Part shown: one piece after another, positions 50,703 through 62,504 of the stretch
How positions within the stretch are numbered: position 1 is the stretch's first letter
Layout of the letters: every line of letters begins with the position of its first letter
NCBI RefSeq assembly: GCF_030409215.1
Contig: NZ_JAUFPL010000016.1
Coordinates: 116,306 to 180,305, forward strand
Origin: Halomonas ramblicola
GTDB lineage: Bacteria > Pseudomonadota > Gammaproteobacteria > Pseudomonadales > Halomonadaceae
Length of the DNA: 64,000 nucleotides
Reading direction: 5' to 3'
Program-made: the position numbers and the translations under genes
Notes under the pieces: generated by a model
What the model saw: only the letters and a program-made list of their open reading frames with translations
The model's database searches: none
Told to the model about the DNA's origin: nothing

Positions 50703-51337
50703 TGCAACGCACCCGCGTCAAGTTCTGCGGCCTGACCCGCCCCGAGGACGTCGACGCCGCCGTGGCCGCCGGCGCCGACGCCCTGGGTTTCGTGCTCTGG
50801 CCCGGCAGCAAGCGGGCCCTCGATGAGGCGCGGCTGGCCGAGCTGGCCGCCCGGGTGCCGGCCTTCGTCACCCGGGTGGGGCTCTTCGTCGATGCCGACC
50901 CGGCGCTCATCGCACGCTGCGCCCCCCACCTCGACCTGCTGCAGTTCCACGGCGACGAGGCGCCCGAGGCCTGTGAGGGCTTCGGCCGGCCCTGGTTCAA
51001 GGCGCTGCGCATGCGCGACGATGTCGATCCGCACGCCGTCGCCGCGGCCTACCGGGGGGCCCAGGCGCTGCTGCTGGATGCCTACCGTCCCGGCGTGCCG
51101 GGCGGCACCGGCGCGGCCTTCGACTGGTCGCGGGTGCCCGCAAACCTGGCAAAACCTGTTATCCTCGCCGGAGGCCTGAGCGCGGACAACGTGGCCGAGG
51201 CCATCGCCAGGGTCCGGCCCTTCGCGGTGGACGTCTCCGGCGGCATCGAGGCCGCGCCGGGCATCAAGGATGTCCGGCGGATGGCCGCCTTCATGGCGGC
51301 CGTGCGCCAGGGCGATGCCCGCCGCCTCGGGCGCTGA
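50699..51337 (+). CDS. trpF: Phosphoribosylanthranilate isomerase
   Basis: TIM-barrel enzyme of tryptophan synthesis. 212 residues: [47 protein letters not shown], and the phosphate-binding [11 protein letters not shown] ... [14 protein letters not shown]. Two adjacent ATGs (50699, 50702); the first overlaps the truA stop. Monofunctional, not fused to trpC. Confidence 0.96.
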   Translation: MMQRTRVKFCGLTRPEDVDAAVAAGADALGFVLWPGSKRALDEARLAELAARVPAFVTRVGLFVDADPALIARCAPHLDLLQFHGDEAPEACEGFGRPWFKALRMRDDVDPHAVAAAYRGAQALLLDAYRPGVPGGTGAAFDWSRVPANLAKPVILAGGLSADNVAEAIARVRPFAVDVSGGIEAAPGIKDVRRMAAFMAAVRQGDARRLGR

Positions 51338-51415
51338 AGCGCGCCGGCGATTCGTGCCCCCGGTGTCCATGCATTCCATCCCCAAGCCCCAATGGCGACC
51401 TGTGAGGTGTCTTTC

Positions 51416-52630
<1,215 letters not shown>

Positions 52631-52638
52631 GGGCAGAC

Positions 52639-53454
52639 ATGAACCGTATCGACCAACGCTTCGCCGAGCTCAAGGCCCAGGGACGCCGTGCGCTGATCCC
52701 CTACATCACCGCCGGTGACCCGGCGCCGGAGTACACCGTCGGTTTCCTGCATGCCCTGGTGGAGGCCGGCGCCGACGTCATCGAACTGGGCGTACCCTTC
52801 TCCGATCCCATGGCCGACGGCCCGGTGATCCAGAAGGCCTGCGAGCGGGCCCTCAAGCACGACGTGCGCCTCAGCCACCTGTTCGAGATGGTGCGCGAGT
52901 TCCGCAGCCGCGACGCCACCACGCCGGTGGTGCTGATGGGCTATCTCAATCCCATGGAGCGCATCGGCCTCGAGGCCTTCGCCGACCAGGCCGCGGCGGC
53001 AGGCATCGACGGCGTGCTGGCCGTGGACATGCCCCCCGAGGAGGCCGAGGAACTCGGCCCGCTGCTCAAGGCCCGCGGCCTGGCCTCGATCTTCCTGGTG
53101 GCCCCTACCACTTCCGAGGCCCGGGCCGCTACAATATGCGCCCACGGCGAGGGCTATCTCTACTATGTGTCGCTCAAGGGCGTGACCGGCGCCGCCTCGC
53201 TCAACGCCGCGGACGTCGCCGATCACCTGGCCCCGTTGCGCCGGATGACGACGCTGCCGCTGTGCGTGGGCTTCGGCATCCGTGACGGCGCCTCCGCCGC
53301 CGAGGTGGGCAAGGTCGCCGACGGGGTGATCGTCGGCTCGGCGCTGGTCAACCGCATCGCCGAGAATGCCGAGCGGCCCGAGGCCATTCCCGGCGAGCTC
53401 AAGGCGGTGCTGGGGGAGATGCGCCAGGCCCTGGACGCCATGAGTGCCGCCTGA
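52639..53454 (+). CDS. trpA: Tryptophan synthase alpha chain
   Basis: Cleaves indole-3-glycerol phosphate and channels indole to TrpB. 271 residues; [16 protein letters not shown], catalytic Glu in [21 protein letters not shown], Asp in [25 protein letters not shown] loop and [28 protein letters not shown] phosphate site. Downstream accD follows after 72 bases, the usual trpBA-accD-folC order. Confidence 0.97.
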   Translation: MNRIDQRFAELKAQGRRALIPYITAGDPAPEYTVGFLHALVEAGADVIELGVPFSDPMADGPVIQKACERALKHDVRLSHLFEMVREFRSRDATTPVVLMGYLNPMERIGLEAFADQAAAAGIDGVLAVDMPPEEAEELGPLLKARGLASIFLVAPTTSEARAATICAHGEGYLYYVSLKGVTGAASLNAADVADHLAPLRRMTTLPLCVGFGIRDGASAAEVGKVADGVIVGSALVNRIAENAERPEAIPGELKAVLGEMRQALDAMSAA

Positions 53455-53526
53455 GCCTCGCCACACGAATCGATCCATGCGCCCGGGGCGATCCGGGCGC
53501 CGACCAGATGACGGAACCCTTCTGAC

Positions 53527-54573
<1,047 letters not shown>

Positions 54574-54580
54574 CCGTTCC

Positions 54581-55894
54581 ATGAGCGACGCGGCCCTGCC
54601 CACCACCCTGGACGCCTGGCTGGCCCGGCTCGAAGCCGCCCACCCGGTGGGTATCGATCTCGGCCTCGAACGCGTGGCCGAGGTCGCCCGTCGCATGGGG
54701 CTGCTGGCGCGTCCCATCGCCGGCCGGGTGATCACCGTGGCCGGCACCAACGGCAAGGGCTCCACCGTGGCCCTGCTCGAGGCGCTGGCCCGGGCCCACG
54801 GCCTGGCCACCGCCACCTACACCTCGCCCCATCTGCTGCGCTACAACGAGCGTCTGCGCCTGGATGGCCGCGATGCCGACGACGCCACCCTGATCGATGG
54901 CTTCGCGGCCGTGGAGCGCGCACGCCTGGACGGCGCGCCGGTCAGCCTGACCTATTTCGAGGTCGGTACCCTGGGGGCGCTGTGGGCCATGGCCCGGCGC
55001 CCGCCCGACCTGGCCATCCTCGAGGTGGGGCTGGGGGGCCGGCTGGACGCCGTCAACGTGCTCGACCCCGACGTGGCGGTGATCACCACCGTGGCCCAGG
55101 ACCACGCCGCCTTCCTCGGCACCGACCTGGAGCAGATCGGCCGCGAGAAGGCCGGCATCCTGCGCGGCGGTCGCCCGGCGGTGCTGGGCAGCACCGTACT
55201 GCCGGCCAGCGTGCGCCAGGTGGCCGACGGGCTCGGCGCGGCGGTGTACGCCCTCGGCGAGGCCTTCCACCGCGAAGGGGAGGGCGAGGGCTGGAGCTTT
55301 TGGGGTCAGTTCCCGATCCCCCATCTTCCCGACCCGGGCCTGCCGTTGGACAACGCCGCCACGGCGCTGCAGGCCCTGGCGCTGGCCGGCGTGGCGCTCG
55401 ACGCCGAGGCCTGCCGCACGGCACTGGGCTCGGTCCGGCTGCCAGGGCGCATGCAGTGGCTCGGGCGGTGGTGCCTGGACGTGGGGCACAATCCCCACGC
55501 CGCCACCTACCTGGCGGGTCGCCTGACCGAGCGACCCGATGGGGGCCGCACCCTGGCGTTGCTGGCCATGCTCGGCGACAAGGACGCCGACGGCGTGATC
55601 GCCGCCCTGGCGCCGGTCGTCGACGCCTGGGTGACCGCCGGCCTCGACGGCGAACGGGCCCGCGACGCTGACGACCTGGCCGCACGCCTGGAGGCGCAGG
55701 GGGCCCGGGTGCTGGCGCGCACCACTTCGCCGGCCGCCGGGGCCGCCTGGCTGGCGGGACGGCTGGCCCCCGAGGATCGGGTGCTGGTGTGCGGCTCCTT
55801 CTATACCGTGGCCGAGGTGCTGGCCTGGCTGGCGAGCCGCCCGGACGCGGTGCAGACTGAGACTGACGACAGGCCCTGGGAGGAAGCCCCGTGA
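54581..55894 (+). CDS. folC: Dihydrofolate synthase / folylpolyglutamate synthase
   Basis: Mur-ligase-family enzyme that adds glutamates to folates. 437 residues; P-loop VAGTNGKGSTVALLEAL, YTSPHLLRYNERLRLDG, ILEVGLGGRLDAVN, QDHAAFLGTDLEQIGREKAGILR, WCLDVGHNPHAA. It starts 7 bases after accD, and its stop overlaps the SPOR-protein start (GTGA at 55891-55894). Confidence 0.96.
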   Translation: MSDAALPTTLDAWLARLEAAHPVGIDLGLERVAEVARRMGLLARPIAGRVITVAGTNGKGSTVALLEALARAHGLATATYTSPHLLRYNERLRLDGRDADDATLIDGFAAVERARLDGAPVSLTYFEVGTLGALWAMARRPPDLAILEVGLGGRLDAVNVLDPDVAVITTVAQDHAAFLGTDLEQIGREKAGILRGGRPAVLGSTVLPASVRQVADGLGAAVYALGEAFHREGEGEGWSFWGQFPIPHLPDPGLPLDNAATALQALALAGVALDAEACRTALGSVRLPGRMQWLGRWCLDVGHNPHAATYLAGRLTERPDGGRTLALLAMLGDKDADGVIAALAPVVDAWVTAGLDGERARDADDLAARLEAQGARVLARTTSPAAGAAWLAGRLAPEDRVLVCGSFYTVAEVLAWLASRPDAVQTETDDRPWEEAP

Positions 55895-56592
55895 AATATG
55901 GCATGCGCGAGCGCCTGAGCGGCGCGGTGATCCTGATCGCCCTGGCGGTGATCTTCGTGCCCATGCTGTTCGATGAGCCCGCGCCACGGAGCGAGCGTCC
56001 CGAGCCGGTACTGACCATCGAACAGCCCATCGAGGTGCCGCGTCGCGACGTCCCCGATCCCGTGCCGCCCTCGAGCCTGACCGATGACGAGTCGCCGAGA
56101 CCGGATGCGGAGGGCGCCGAGACGCCGACGACGGCCGAGGTCCCCCGGCCATCGCCCGACCTGTCCCCGGATGACGAGGCGCAGGAGGTCGAGCCCGTGG
56201 ACCTGGAGGCCGCCCCCGAGACGGCGGACGAGCCAGCCGACGCGCCGGCGGCCGACCCCATCGCCGAACTGGCGCGCGCCGCCGATGAGCGGCTCGCCGA
56301 GGACGCCGACCCCGAGGACGCCGACCCCGAGGCGCCGCAGGCCATCCCCGAGGCCTCGCCCTCGGGCGAATGGGCCGTCCAGGTGGGCAGCTTCGGCGAG
56401 TCGGCCAATGCCGAACGCCTGGTGGAGCGGCTCACCGAGGAGGGCTTCGCGGCCTACAGCCGCCCGCGGGACAACGACCTGACCACCGTCTACGTGGGGC
56501 CCTTCGACAGCTCCGGCGCGGGGGAGCGGGCCGTGACCGAGATCAAGGAGCGGGTCAACCTCCAGGGCCTGGTGGTGAAGGCGAGGAACTGA
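55891..56592 (+). CDS. SPOR-domain membrane protein (DedD-like)
   Basis: 233 residues: N-terminal membrane helix (GAVILIALAVIFVPMLF) with cytoplasmic MKYGMRERLS, a long acidic Pro/Ala/Glu periplasmic linker with the repeat EDADPEDADPEA, and a C-terminal SPOR domain (EWAVQVGSFGESANAERLVERLTEEGFAAY...VYVGPFDS). DedD binds septal peptidoglycan in division. The start is a GTG overlapping the folC stop. Position between folC and cvpA is the conserved dedD position. Confidence 0.9.
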   Translation: MKYGMRERLSGAVILIALAVIFVPMLFDEPAPRSERPEPVLTIEQPIEVPRRDVPDPVPPSSLTDDESPRPDAEGAETPTTAEVPRPSPDLSPDDEAQEVEPVDLEAAPETADEPADAPAADPIAELARAADERLAEDADPEDADPEAPQAIPEASPSGEWAVQVGSFGESANAERLVERLTEEGFAAYSRPRDNDLTTVYVGPFDSSGAGERAVTEIKERVNLQGLVVKARN

Positions 56593-56593
56593 G

Positions 56594-57163
56594 ATGACCC
56601 TGACCTGGCTCGACTGGATCTTCGTGGCGTTGCTGGCGGTCACCGCCATCACCGGGTTGCTGCGCGGCCTGGTGCGCGAGGCCCTGGGGCTGGCCGCCTG
56701 GATCATCGCCCTGCTGGCCGCGCGGGTGCTGGCCCAGCCGGTGGCCGACCTGCTGGCTGGCCTGATCGACAGCGCCGACGGTCGTCTGGTACTGGCCTTC
56801 GTGCTGGTGGTCCTGGGCGTGGTGCTGCTGTGCGGCATCGTCATCCGGCTGGTGCAGGCCGCGGTGGAATGGGTCGGCATGGGCATGGTCAACCGTTTAC
56901 TGGGCGCGGCCTTCGGCGCCGCCAAGGGCGCCGCCATCCTGGTGCTGGTCACCATCCTGATCAGCCTGACGCCGCTGGCCCGACTCGAGGCCTGGCAGGA
57001 CGCCCAGCTGCGGCCCACCTTCGAGCAGCTGCGCGACTGGGCGGTGAGCCAGCTCGAGGCCTGGGAGGGACGCATTCCCGAGGCGCCCGATTCGCTGCGC
57101 GATATCTCCCTGCCGGGCGACGAACCGGCCGGTGACGAGACGACGACAACCCCTGACAGATGA
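56594..57163 (+). CDS. cvpA: CvpA family membrane protein
   Basis: Named for colicin V production in E. coli; role unclear, linked to membrane and division stress. 189 residues with four hydrophobic segments (LDWIFVALLAVTAITGLLRG..., ALGLAAWIIALLAARVLA, LVLAFVLVVLGVVLLCGIVI, GAAILVLVTILISLTPL). The motif VNRLLGAAFGAAKGA is typical. It starts 1 base after the SPOR gene and precedes purF, the conserved order. Confidence 0.93.
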   Translation: MTLTWLDWIFVALLAVTAITGLLRGLVREALGLAAWIIALLAARVLAQPVADLLAGLIDSADGRLVLAFVLVVLGVVLLCGIVIRLVQAAVEWVGMGMVNRLLGAAFGAAKGAAILVLVTILISLTPLARLEAWQDAQLRPTFEQLRDWAVSQLEAWEGRIPEAPDSLRDISLPGDEPAGDETTTTPDR

Positions 57164-57235
57164 TTTCCGAGCGCGCCGGCTGCCCGGCCGTTCCGACTCT
57201 TCAAAGCAAGCTCTAGGCAAGCGAGGTAAGGTGGA

Positions 57236-58756
<1,521 letters not shown>

Positions 58757-58766
58757 GGGGCCCGTC

Positions 58767-59963
58767 ATGGAACAGGATCAATCGAGAGAGGACGCCTGGG
58801 CGCTGGAGACCCTGGCCATCCGCGCCGGTCACCACCGCACGGCCGAGCAGGAGCACAGCGAGCCGATCTTCCCCACCTCCAGCTTCGTCTACGCCAGCGC
58901 CGCCGAGGCGGCGCGCAAGTTCAAGGGCGAGGAGCCGGGGAACGTCTACTCGCGCTTCACCAACCCCACCGTGCATACCTTCGAGCGCCGCCTGGCGGCC
59001 ATGGAGGGTGGCGAGCGTTGCGTCGCCACCAGCTCCGGCATGTCGGCCATCCTCTCCACGGCGCTGGCGCTGCTCTCCGCCGGCGACGAGATCGTCGCCT
59101 CCCGCTCCCTGTTCGGCTCCACGGTGAGCCTGTTCGACAAGTACCTGGGCAAGCTGGGCATCACCACCCGCTACGTGGAGCTCTCCGACCTGGCGGCCTG
59201 GGAGGCGGCCATCACCCCGGCGACCAAGCTGCTGTTCGCCGAGACGCCCTCGAACCCGCTCTCCGAGGTGGTGGACATCGCCGCGCTGGCCGAGATCGCC
59301 CATCGCCACGGGGCCCTGTTGGCCATCGACAACTGCTTCCTGACCCCGGCGCTGCAGAAGCCCATCGAACTGGGCGCCGATCTGGTGATCCACTCCGCCA
59401 CCAAGTACCTGGATGGCCAGGGCCGGGCGATCGGCGGCGCCGTGGTGGGGCGCGAACGCGAGCTCGAGGAGTTGTTCGGGGTGGTGCGCACCTGCGGGCC
59501 CTGCCTGAGCCCCTTCAACGCCTGGGTCTTCACCAAGGGTCTGGAGACCCTCAACCTGCGCATGCGCGCCCACTGCGACAATGCCCAGGCCCTGGCCGAG
59601 TGGCTCGAGGCCCACCCCGCGGTGGTGCGGGTCCACTACAGCGGGCTCGCCAGCCATCCCCAGCACGTCCTGGCCAGGCGTCAGCAGCAGGGCTGCGGCG
59701 CGGTGCTGGGCTTCGAGGTGGCGGGCGGGCGCGAGGCCGCCTGGTCGGTGATCGACGCCACCCGGCTGCTCTCCATCACCGGCAACCTGGGCGACGTCAA
59801 GAGCACCATCACCCATCCCGCCACCACCACCCACGGCCGCCTGTCCGACGAGCAGCGGGCCGCGGCGGGCATTGCGGAGGGGCTGATCCGCGTGGCGGTG
59901 GGCCTCGAGGCCCTCGACGACATCCGTGCCGACCTGGCCTGCGGCCTCGACGCCCTGGCCTGA
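58767..59963 (+). CDS. metZ: O-succinylhomoserine sulfhydrylase
   Basis: PLP enzyme that makes homocysteine directly from O-succinylhomoserine and sulfide. 398 residues; EPIFPTSSFVYASAAEAARKF, YSRFTNPTVHTFE, PLP Lys in IHSATKYLDGQGRAIGG, ATTTHGRLSDEQRAAAGI. The purF-metZ order and the sequence around GNVYSRFTNPT favour MetZ over MetB. The choice of acyl donor is inferred from context. Confidence 0.93.
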   Translation: MEQDQSREDAWALETLAIRAGHHRTAEQEHSEPIFPTSSFVYASAAEAARKFKGEEPGNVYSRFTNPTVHTFERRLAAMEGGERCVATSSGMSAILSTALALLSAGDEIVASRSLFGSTVSLFDKYLGKLGITTRYVELSDLAAWEAAITPATKLLFAETPSNPLSEVVDIAALAEIAHRHGALLAIDNCFLTPALQKPIELGADLVIHSATKYLDGQGRAIGGAVVGRERELEELFGVVRTCGPCLSPFNAWVFTKGLETLNLRMRAHCDNAQALAEWLEAHPAVVRVHYSGLASHPQHVLARRQQQGCGAVLGFEVAGGREAAWSVIDATRLLSITGNLGDVKSTITHPATTTHGRLSDEQRAAAGIAEGLIRVAVGLEALDDIRADLACGLDALA

Positions 59964-59983
59964 ACGGATTTGGCGGTAGCCAG

Positions 59984-60018
59984 CGACGCCCGTCTCACCC
60001 GGTGGTGGGCGGGCGTCG
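59984..60018 (+). terminator. First stem-loop downstream of metZ
   Basis: 9-bp stem CGACGCCCG / CGGGCGTCG with a 17-base loop, about 20 bases after metZ. Only TT follows; the true terminator is probably the next hairpin. Confidence 0.5.
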
Positions 60019-60044
60019 TTGCCTGGCGGGAGGTAACGGTTTTT

Positions 60045-60068
60045 CCGAATGATGCATTCGGGTTTTTT
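60045..60068 (+). terminator. Rho-independent terminator downstream of metZ
   Basis: Stem CCGAATG / CATTCGG with a 3-base loop followed by GTTTTTT. Weak stem but a strong T-run. It ends the accD-to-metZ transcript before the cytochrome b561 gene. Confidence 0.8.
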
Positions 60069-60135
60069 CAGCGGATGACGATGATGCGCTGCGGTATGCT
60101 CCCCGTCATCATCGAGGCACCCGAGGAGCGAGACC

Positions 60136-60687
60136 ATGTGGCGCAACACGGAGAGTGGCTGGGGGCTCGTCAGCATCCTGCTGCACTGGGTCCTGGCGAT
60201 CGCCATCGTCGGCCTGTTCGCCCTGGGCTGGTGGATGACCGGCCTGGGCTACTACGACAGCTGGTACAACCTGGCCCCCTGGTGGCACCGCTCCGTCGGC
60301 ATGCTGGTGCTGTTCGCCACCCTGCTGCGCCTGGTGTGGCGGCTGGCCAACCCCGCGCCGCGGGCCCTGGGACACCGCCTGGAGCGGCTCGCCGCCCACC
60401 TCGGACACATCGGCCTCTACGTGCTGATGCTGGTGGTGCTGGTCAGCGGCTACCTGATCTCCACCGCCGACGGCCATGGCATCGGCGTCTTCGACCTCTT
60501 CGAGGTGCCGGCGCTGGTCAGCGACCTGCCCAACCAGGCGACCCTGGCCGGCGAGATCCACTGGTACAGTGCGCTGGCGCTGGTCCTCCTGGCCGCCGGC
60601 CATGCGCTGGCGGCCCTCAAGCATCATCTGGTCGATCGTAACGACGTCCTCAAGCGGATGATCGATCCGAGAGTGAGTCGCCGCTGA
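60136..60687 (+). CDS. Cytochrome b561 family protein
   Basis: 183-residue four-helix di-heme quinol-linked cytochrome of the inner membrane. Heme-ligand-type His: LLHWVLAIAIVGLFALGWW, WWHRSVGMLVLFATLLRLVWRL, HIGLYVLMLVVLVSGYL and GHALAALKHHL. It lies 39 bases upstream of a yceI homologue, the same pair as E. coli yceJ-yceI, suggesting shared redox or isoprenoid-quinone work. Confidence 0.93.
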   Translation: MWRNTESGWGLVSILLHWVLAIAIVGLFALGWWMTGLGYYDSWYNLAPWWHRSVGMLVLFATLLRLVWRLANPAPRALGHRLERLAAHLGHIGLYVLMLVVLVSGYLISTADGHGIGVFDLFEVPALVSDLPNQATLAGEIHWYSALALVLLAAGHALAALKHHLVDRNDVLKRMIDPRVSRR

Positions 60688-60726
60688 GGCGACGGCCTTC
60701 CCCGACGAACCACAAGGAGACGTAGC

Positions 60727-61311
60727 ATGTTCAAGAAGACCGCCATCGCCGCCGCCCTGAGCGCCAGCGCCCTGGTCGGCGTAAGCCAGGCCCAGGCCGC
60801 CGAGTATGTCATCGACACCGAAGGCCAGCACGCCTTCGTGCAGTTCAAGATCAACCATCTCGGCTACTCCTATATCCTCGGCAGCTTCGAGGAATTCGCC
60901 GGCGGCTTCCAGTATGACCCGGAGAACCTCGAGGCATCCTCCGCCAGCGTCGAGGTGCAGGTGTCGAGCCTGAACACCAACAACGCCGAGCGTGACAAGC
61001 ACTTCCTCAGCGACGACTTCCTGGATGCCGGCGAGTTTCCGACGGCCACCTTCGAGTCCACCGGCTTCGAACCCACCGGCGAGGACGAGGGCGTCCTGAC
61101 CGGCGAGCTGACCCTGCACGGCGAGACCAACGAGATCGAGATGCCGGTGACCCTGCTGGGCGAGGGCGAGGATCCCTGGGGCGGCTATCGCGCCGGCTTC
61201 GAGGGCTCCACCACCCTGACCCTGGCCGACTACGGCATCGACATGGGCGACTTCCCCGAGGTGATGCACGAACTCGAGCTATACGTCACCTTCGAGGGCA
61301 TCCGCCAGTAA
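60727..61311 (+). CDS. YceI family periplasmic lipocalin-like protein
   Basis: 194 residues: signal peptide MFKKTAIAAALSASALVGVSQAQAA, then the YceI beta-barrel (VIDTEGQHAFVQFKINHLGYSYILGSFEEFAGGF, NNAERDKHFLSDDFLDAGEFPTATFEST, LTLHGETNEIEMPVTLLG). Binds polyprenoid/quinone-type lipids in known relatives. AAGGAG ribosome site. Probably in one operon with cytochrome b561. Confidence 0.95.
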   Translation: MFKKTAIAAALSASALVGVSQAQAAEYVIDTEGQHAFVQFKINHLGYSYILGSFEEFAGGFQYDPENLEASSASVEVQVSSLNTNNAERDKHFLSDDFLDAGEFPTATFESTGFEPTGEDEGVLTGELTLHGETNEIEMPVTLLGEGEDPWGGYRAGFEGSTTLTLADYGIDMGDFPEVMHELELYVTFEGIRQ

Positions 61312-61321
61312 TCTGGCGGAC

Positions 61322-61355
61322 GCCGCAGGAGGGCCATGCATGGCCCTCCCGCGGC
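61322..61355 (+). other. Palindromic stem-loop after yceI
   Basis: A perfect 22-base palindrome at 61328-61349 (GGAGGGCCATG/CATGGCCCTCC) lies inside outer arms GCCGC/GCGGC. No T-run. It precedes the true terminator and may protect the mRNA 3' end. Confidence 0.55.
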
Positions 61356-61365
61356 ACGGCACGAC

Positions 61366-61402
61366 GAACCGCCCCCGGCATCGGCCGGAGGGCGGTTCTT
61401 TG
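61366..61402 (+). terminator. Rho-independent terminator of the b561-yceI operon
   Basis: 9-bp stem GAACCGCCC / GGGCGGTTC with inner CCGG/CCGG pairing and a TTTGTT tail. It lies 55 bases after the yceI stop, between convergent genes. Confidence 0.85.
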
Positions 61403-61449
61403 TTCAATAGGCAGGATGAAGCCGGCCAACGGGGTGGCCGGTCGGCGGG

Positions 61450-62244
61450 TCAGTACGCCTCGTTGAGCACCGCGTCCGGGAAGTGGCGCCGCAGGATGCG
61501 ATTCTGGAACTCATCGACGAAGCGGGTGTTGATGATGATGATGAAGCGCTCGAACGGCTGCGTCTCATCCAGCTGGCCGATGCCGTCCACGCTGTGGTAG
61601 AGGCGATCGTCGCGCAGGTGGAGGATCTCGCCGGGAGCCAGGGTGGCGTCGGCCACGGGCCGGGTGCCGGCCTTGTCGATGTAGAGATGGTTCTCCGCAC
61701 CGGTGACGTTCTCGCGGTTGACCACCATGATGCTGAGCGCCTTGCAGCCGTCGGCGTGGATGCCCTGTCCCTGCAGGGGGTCCACCAGTCCCTCGCCGCG
61801 CACGCCGGTGATCTGCATCAGGATCGGCTCGCGCGGGCCGATGTTCCAGAGCTGGGCCCAGGCACGCACGAAGGCCTTGACGTCGGGGCGTCCCAGGAAC
61901 TCCGGGGTGAGGGGCTCGTAATAGCGCAGCCGATCGGCCATGCTCTCGGCATCGTTGAAGGCGCCACCCTGGGCCATGGGGCACTCGCCCATGCTCTCCA
62001 CCCGGCCGTCCGGGGTCAGGTTGAGCCAGGACATGCGCTTCCAGCGGCGGTTGACGTAGGGATCGCGGGGCAGGTCATCCAGGAAGGCCTGCCAGGCGGG
62101 CAGGTCGATGCGCTCGCGTACGTCTGCGAGACTCCAGTCCTGGTGTTCCAGCCGCTGGCGCACATCGCGGCCCCAGTAGTCGGCCAGCGGATTGACGGGC
62201 AGAGAGGTAACATCATAGCCATGCTTGAGGGTATCGAGTTTCAT
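61450..62244 (-). CDS. 2-oxoglutarate/Fe(II) dioxygenase (amino-acid hydroxylase type)
   Basis: 264-residue cytoplasmic enzyme. It resembles the family of free amino-acid hydroxylases (isoleucine/leucine dioxygenase, BsmA; Pfam 2OG-Fe dioxygenase). Iron ligands: His and Asp in QGIHADGCKALSIM and the distal His in RLYHSVDGIGQ; the 2OG-binding Arg is in ERFIIIINTRF. Start MKLDTLKHGYDVT with an AAGGAG site 8 bases upstream. Substrate unknown; hydroxylated amino acids or solutes are plausible in a halophile, but that is speculation. Single gene, convergent with yceI. Confidence 0.85.
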   Translation of the reverse strand: MKLDTLKHGYDVTSLPVNPLADYWGRDVRQRLEHQDWSLADVRERIDLPAWQAFLDDLPRDPYVNRRWKRMSWLNLTPDGRVESMGECPMAQGGAFNDAESMADRLRYYEPLTPEFLGRPDVKAFVRAWAQLWNIGPREPILMQITGVRGEGLVDPLQGQGIHADGCKALSIMVVNRENVTGAENHLYIDKAGTRPVADATLAPGEILHLRDDRLYHSVDGIGQLDETQPFERFIIIINTRFVDEFQNRILRRHFPDAVLNEAY

Positions 62245-62504
62245 GGTCTTTCTCCTTCGAGTCGGGCGGGATTGCCCATGCGTTGTCGGCCGTTGGCCGA
62301 TCAACAACGCGTCAACGCAAGGTTCTGTAACGCTTCTGTGACATTACGTTGCAATTCCTTGCGATGAGGTAGCAGTTTAGGTGGAGATTTCGACGGATGG
62401 CGACGTGAGGCTTAGGCATGAGGGTGCGTATGAAATAATCCCCTCACTGTGTAGGATAATTGCCACACTCAAGGTGACATCGCGCCCTGTCCCGATCAGA
62501 ACCC

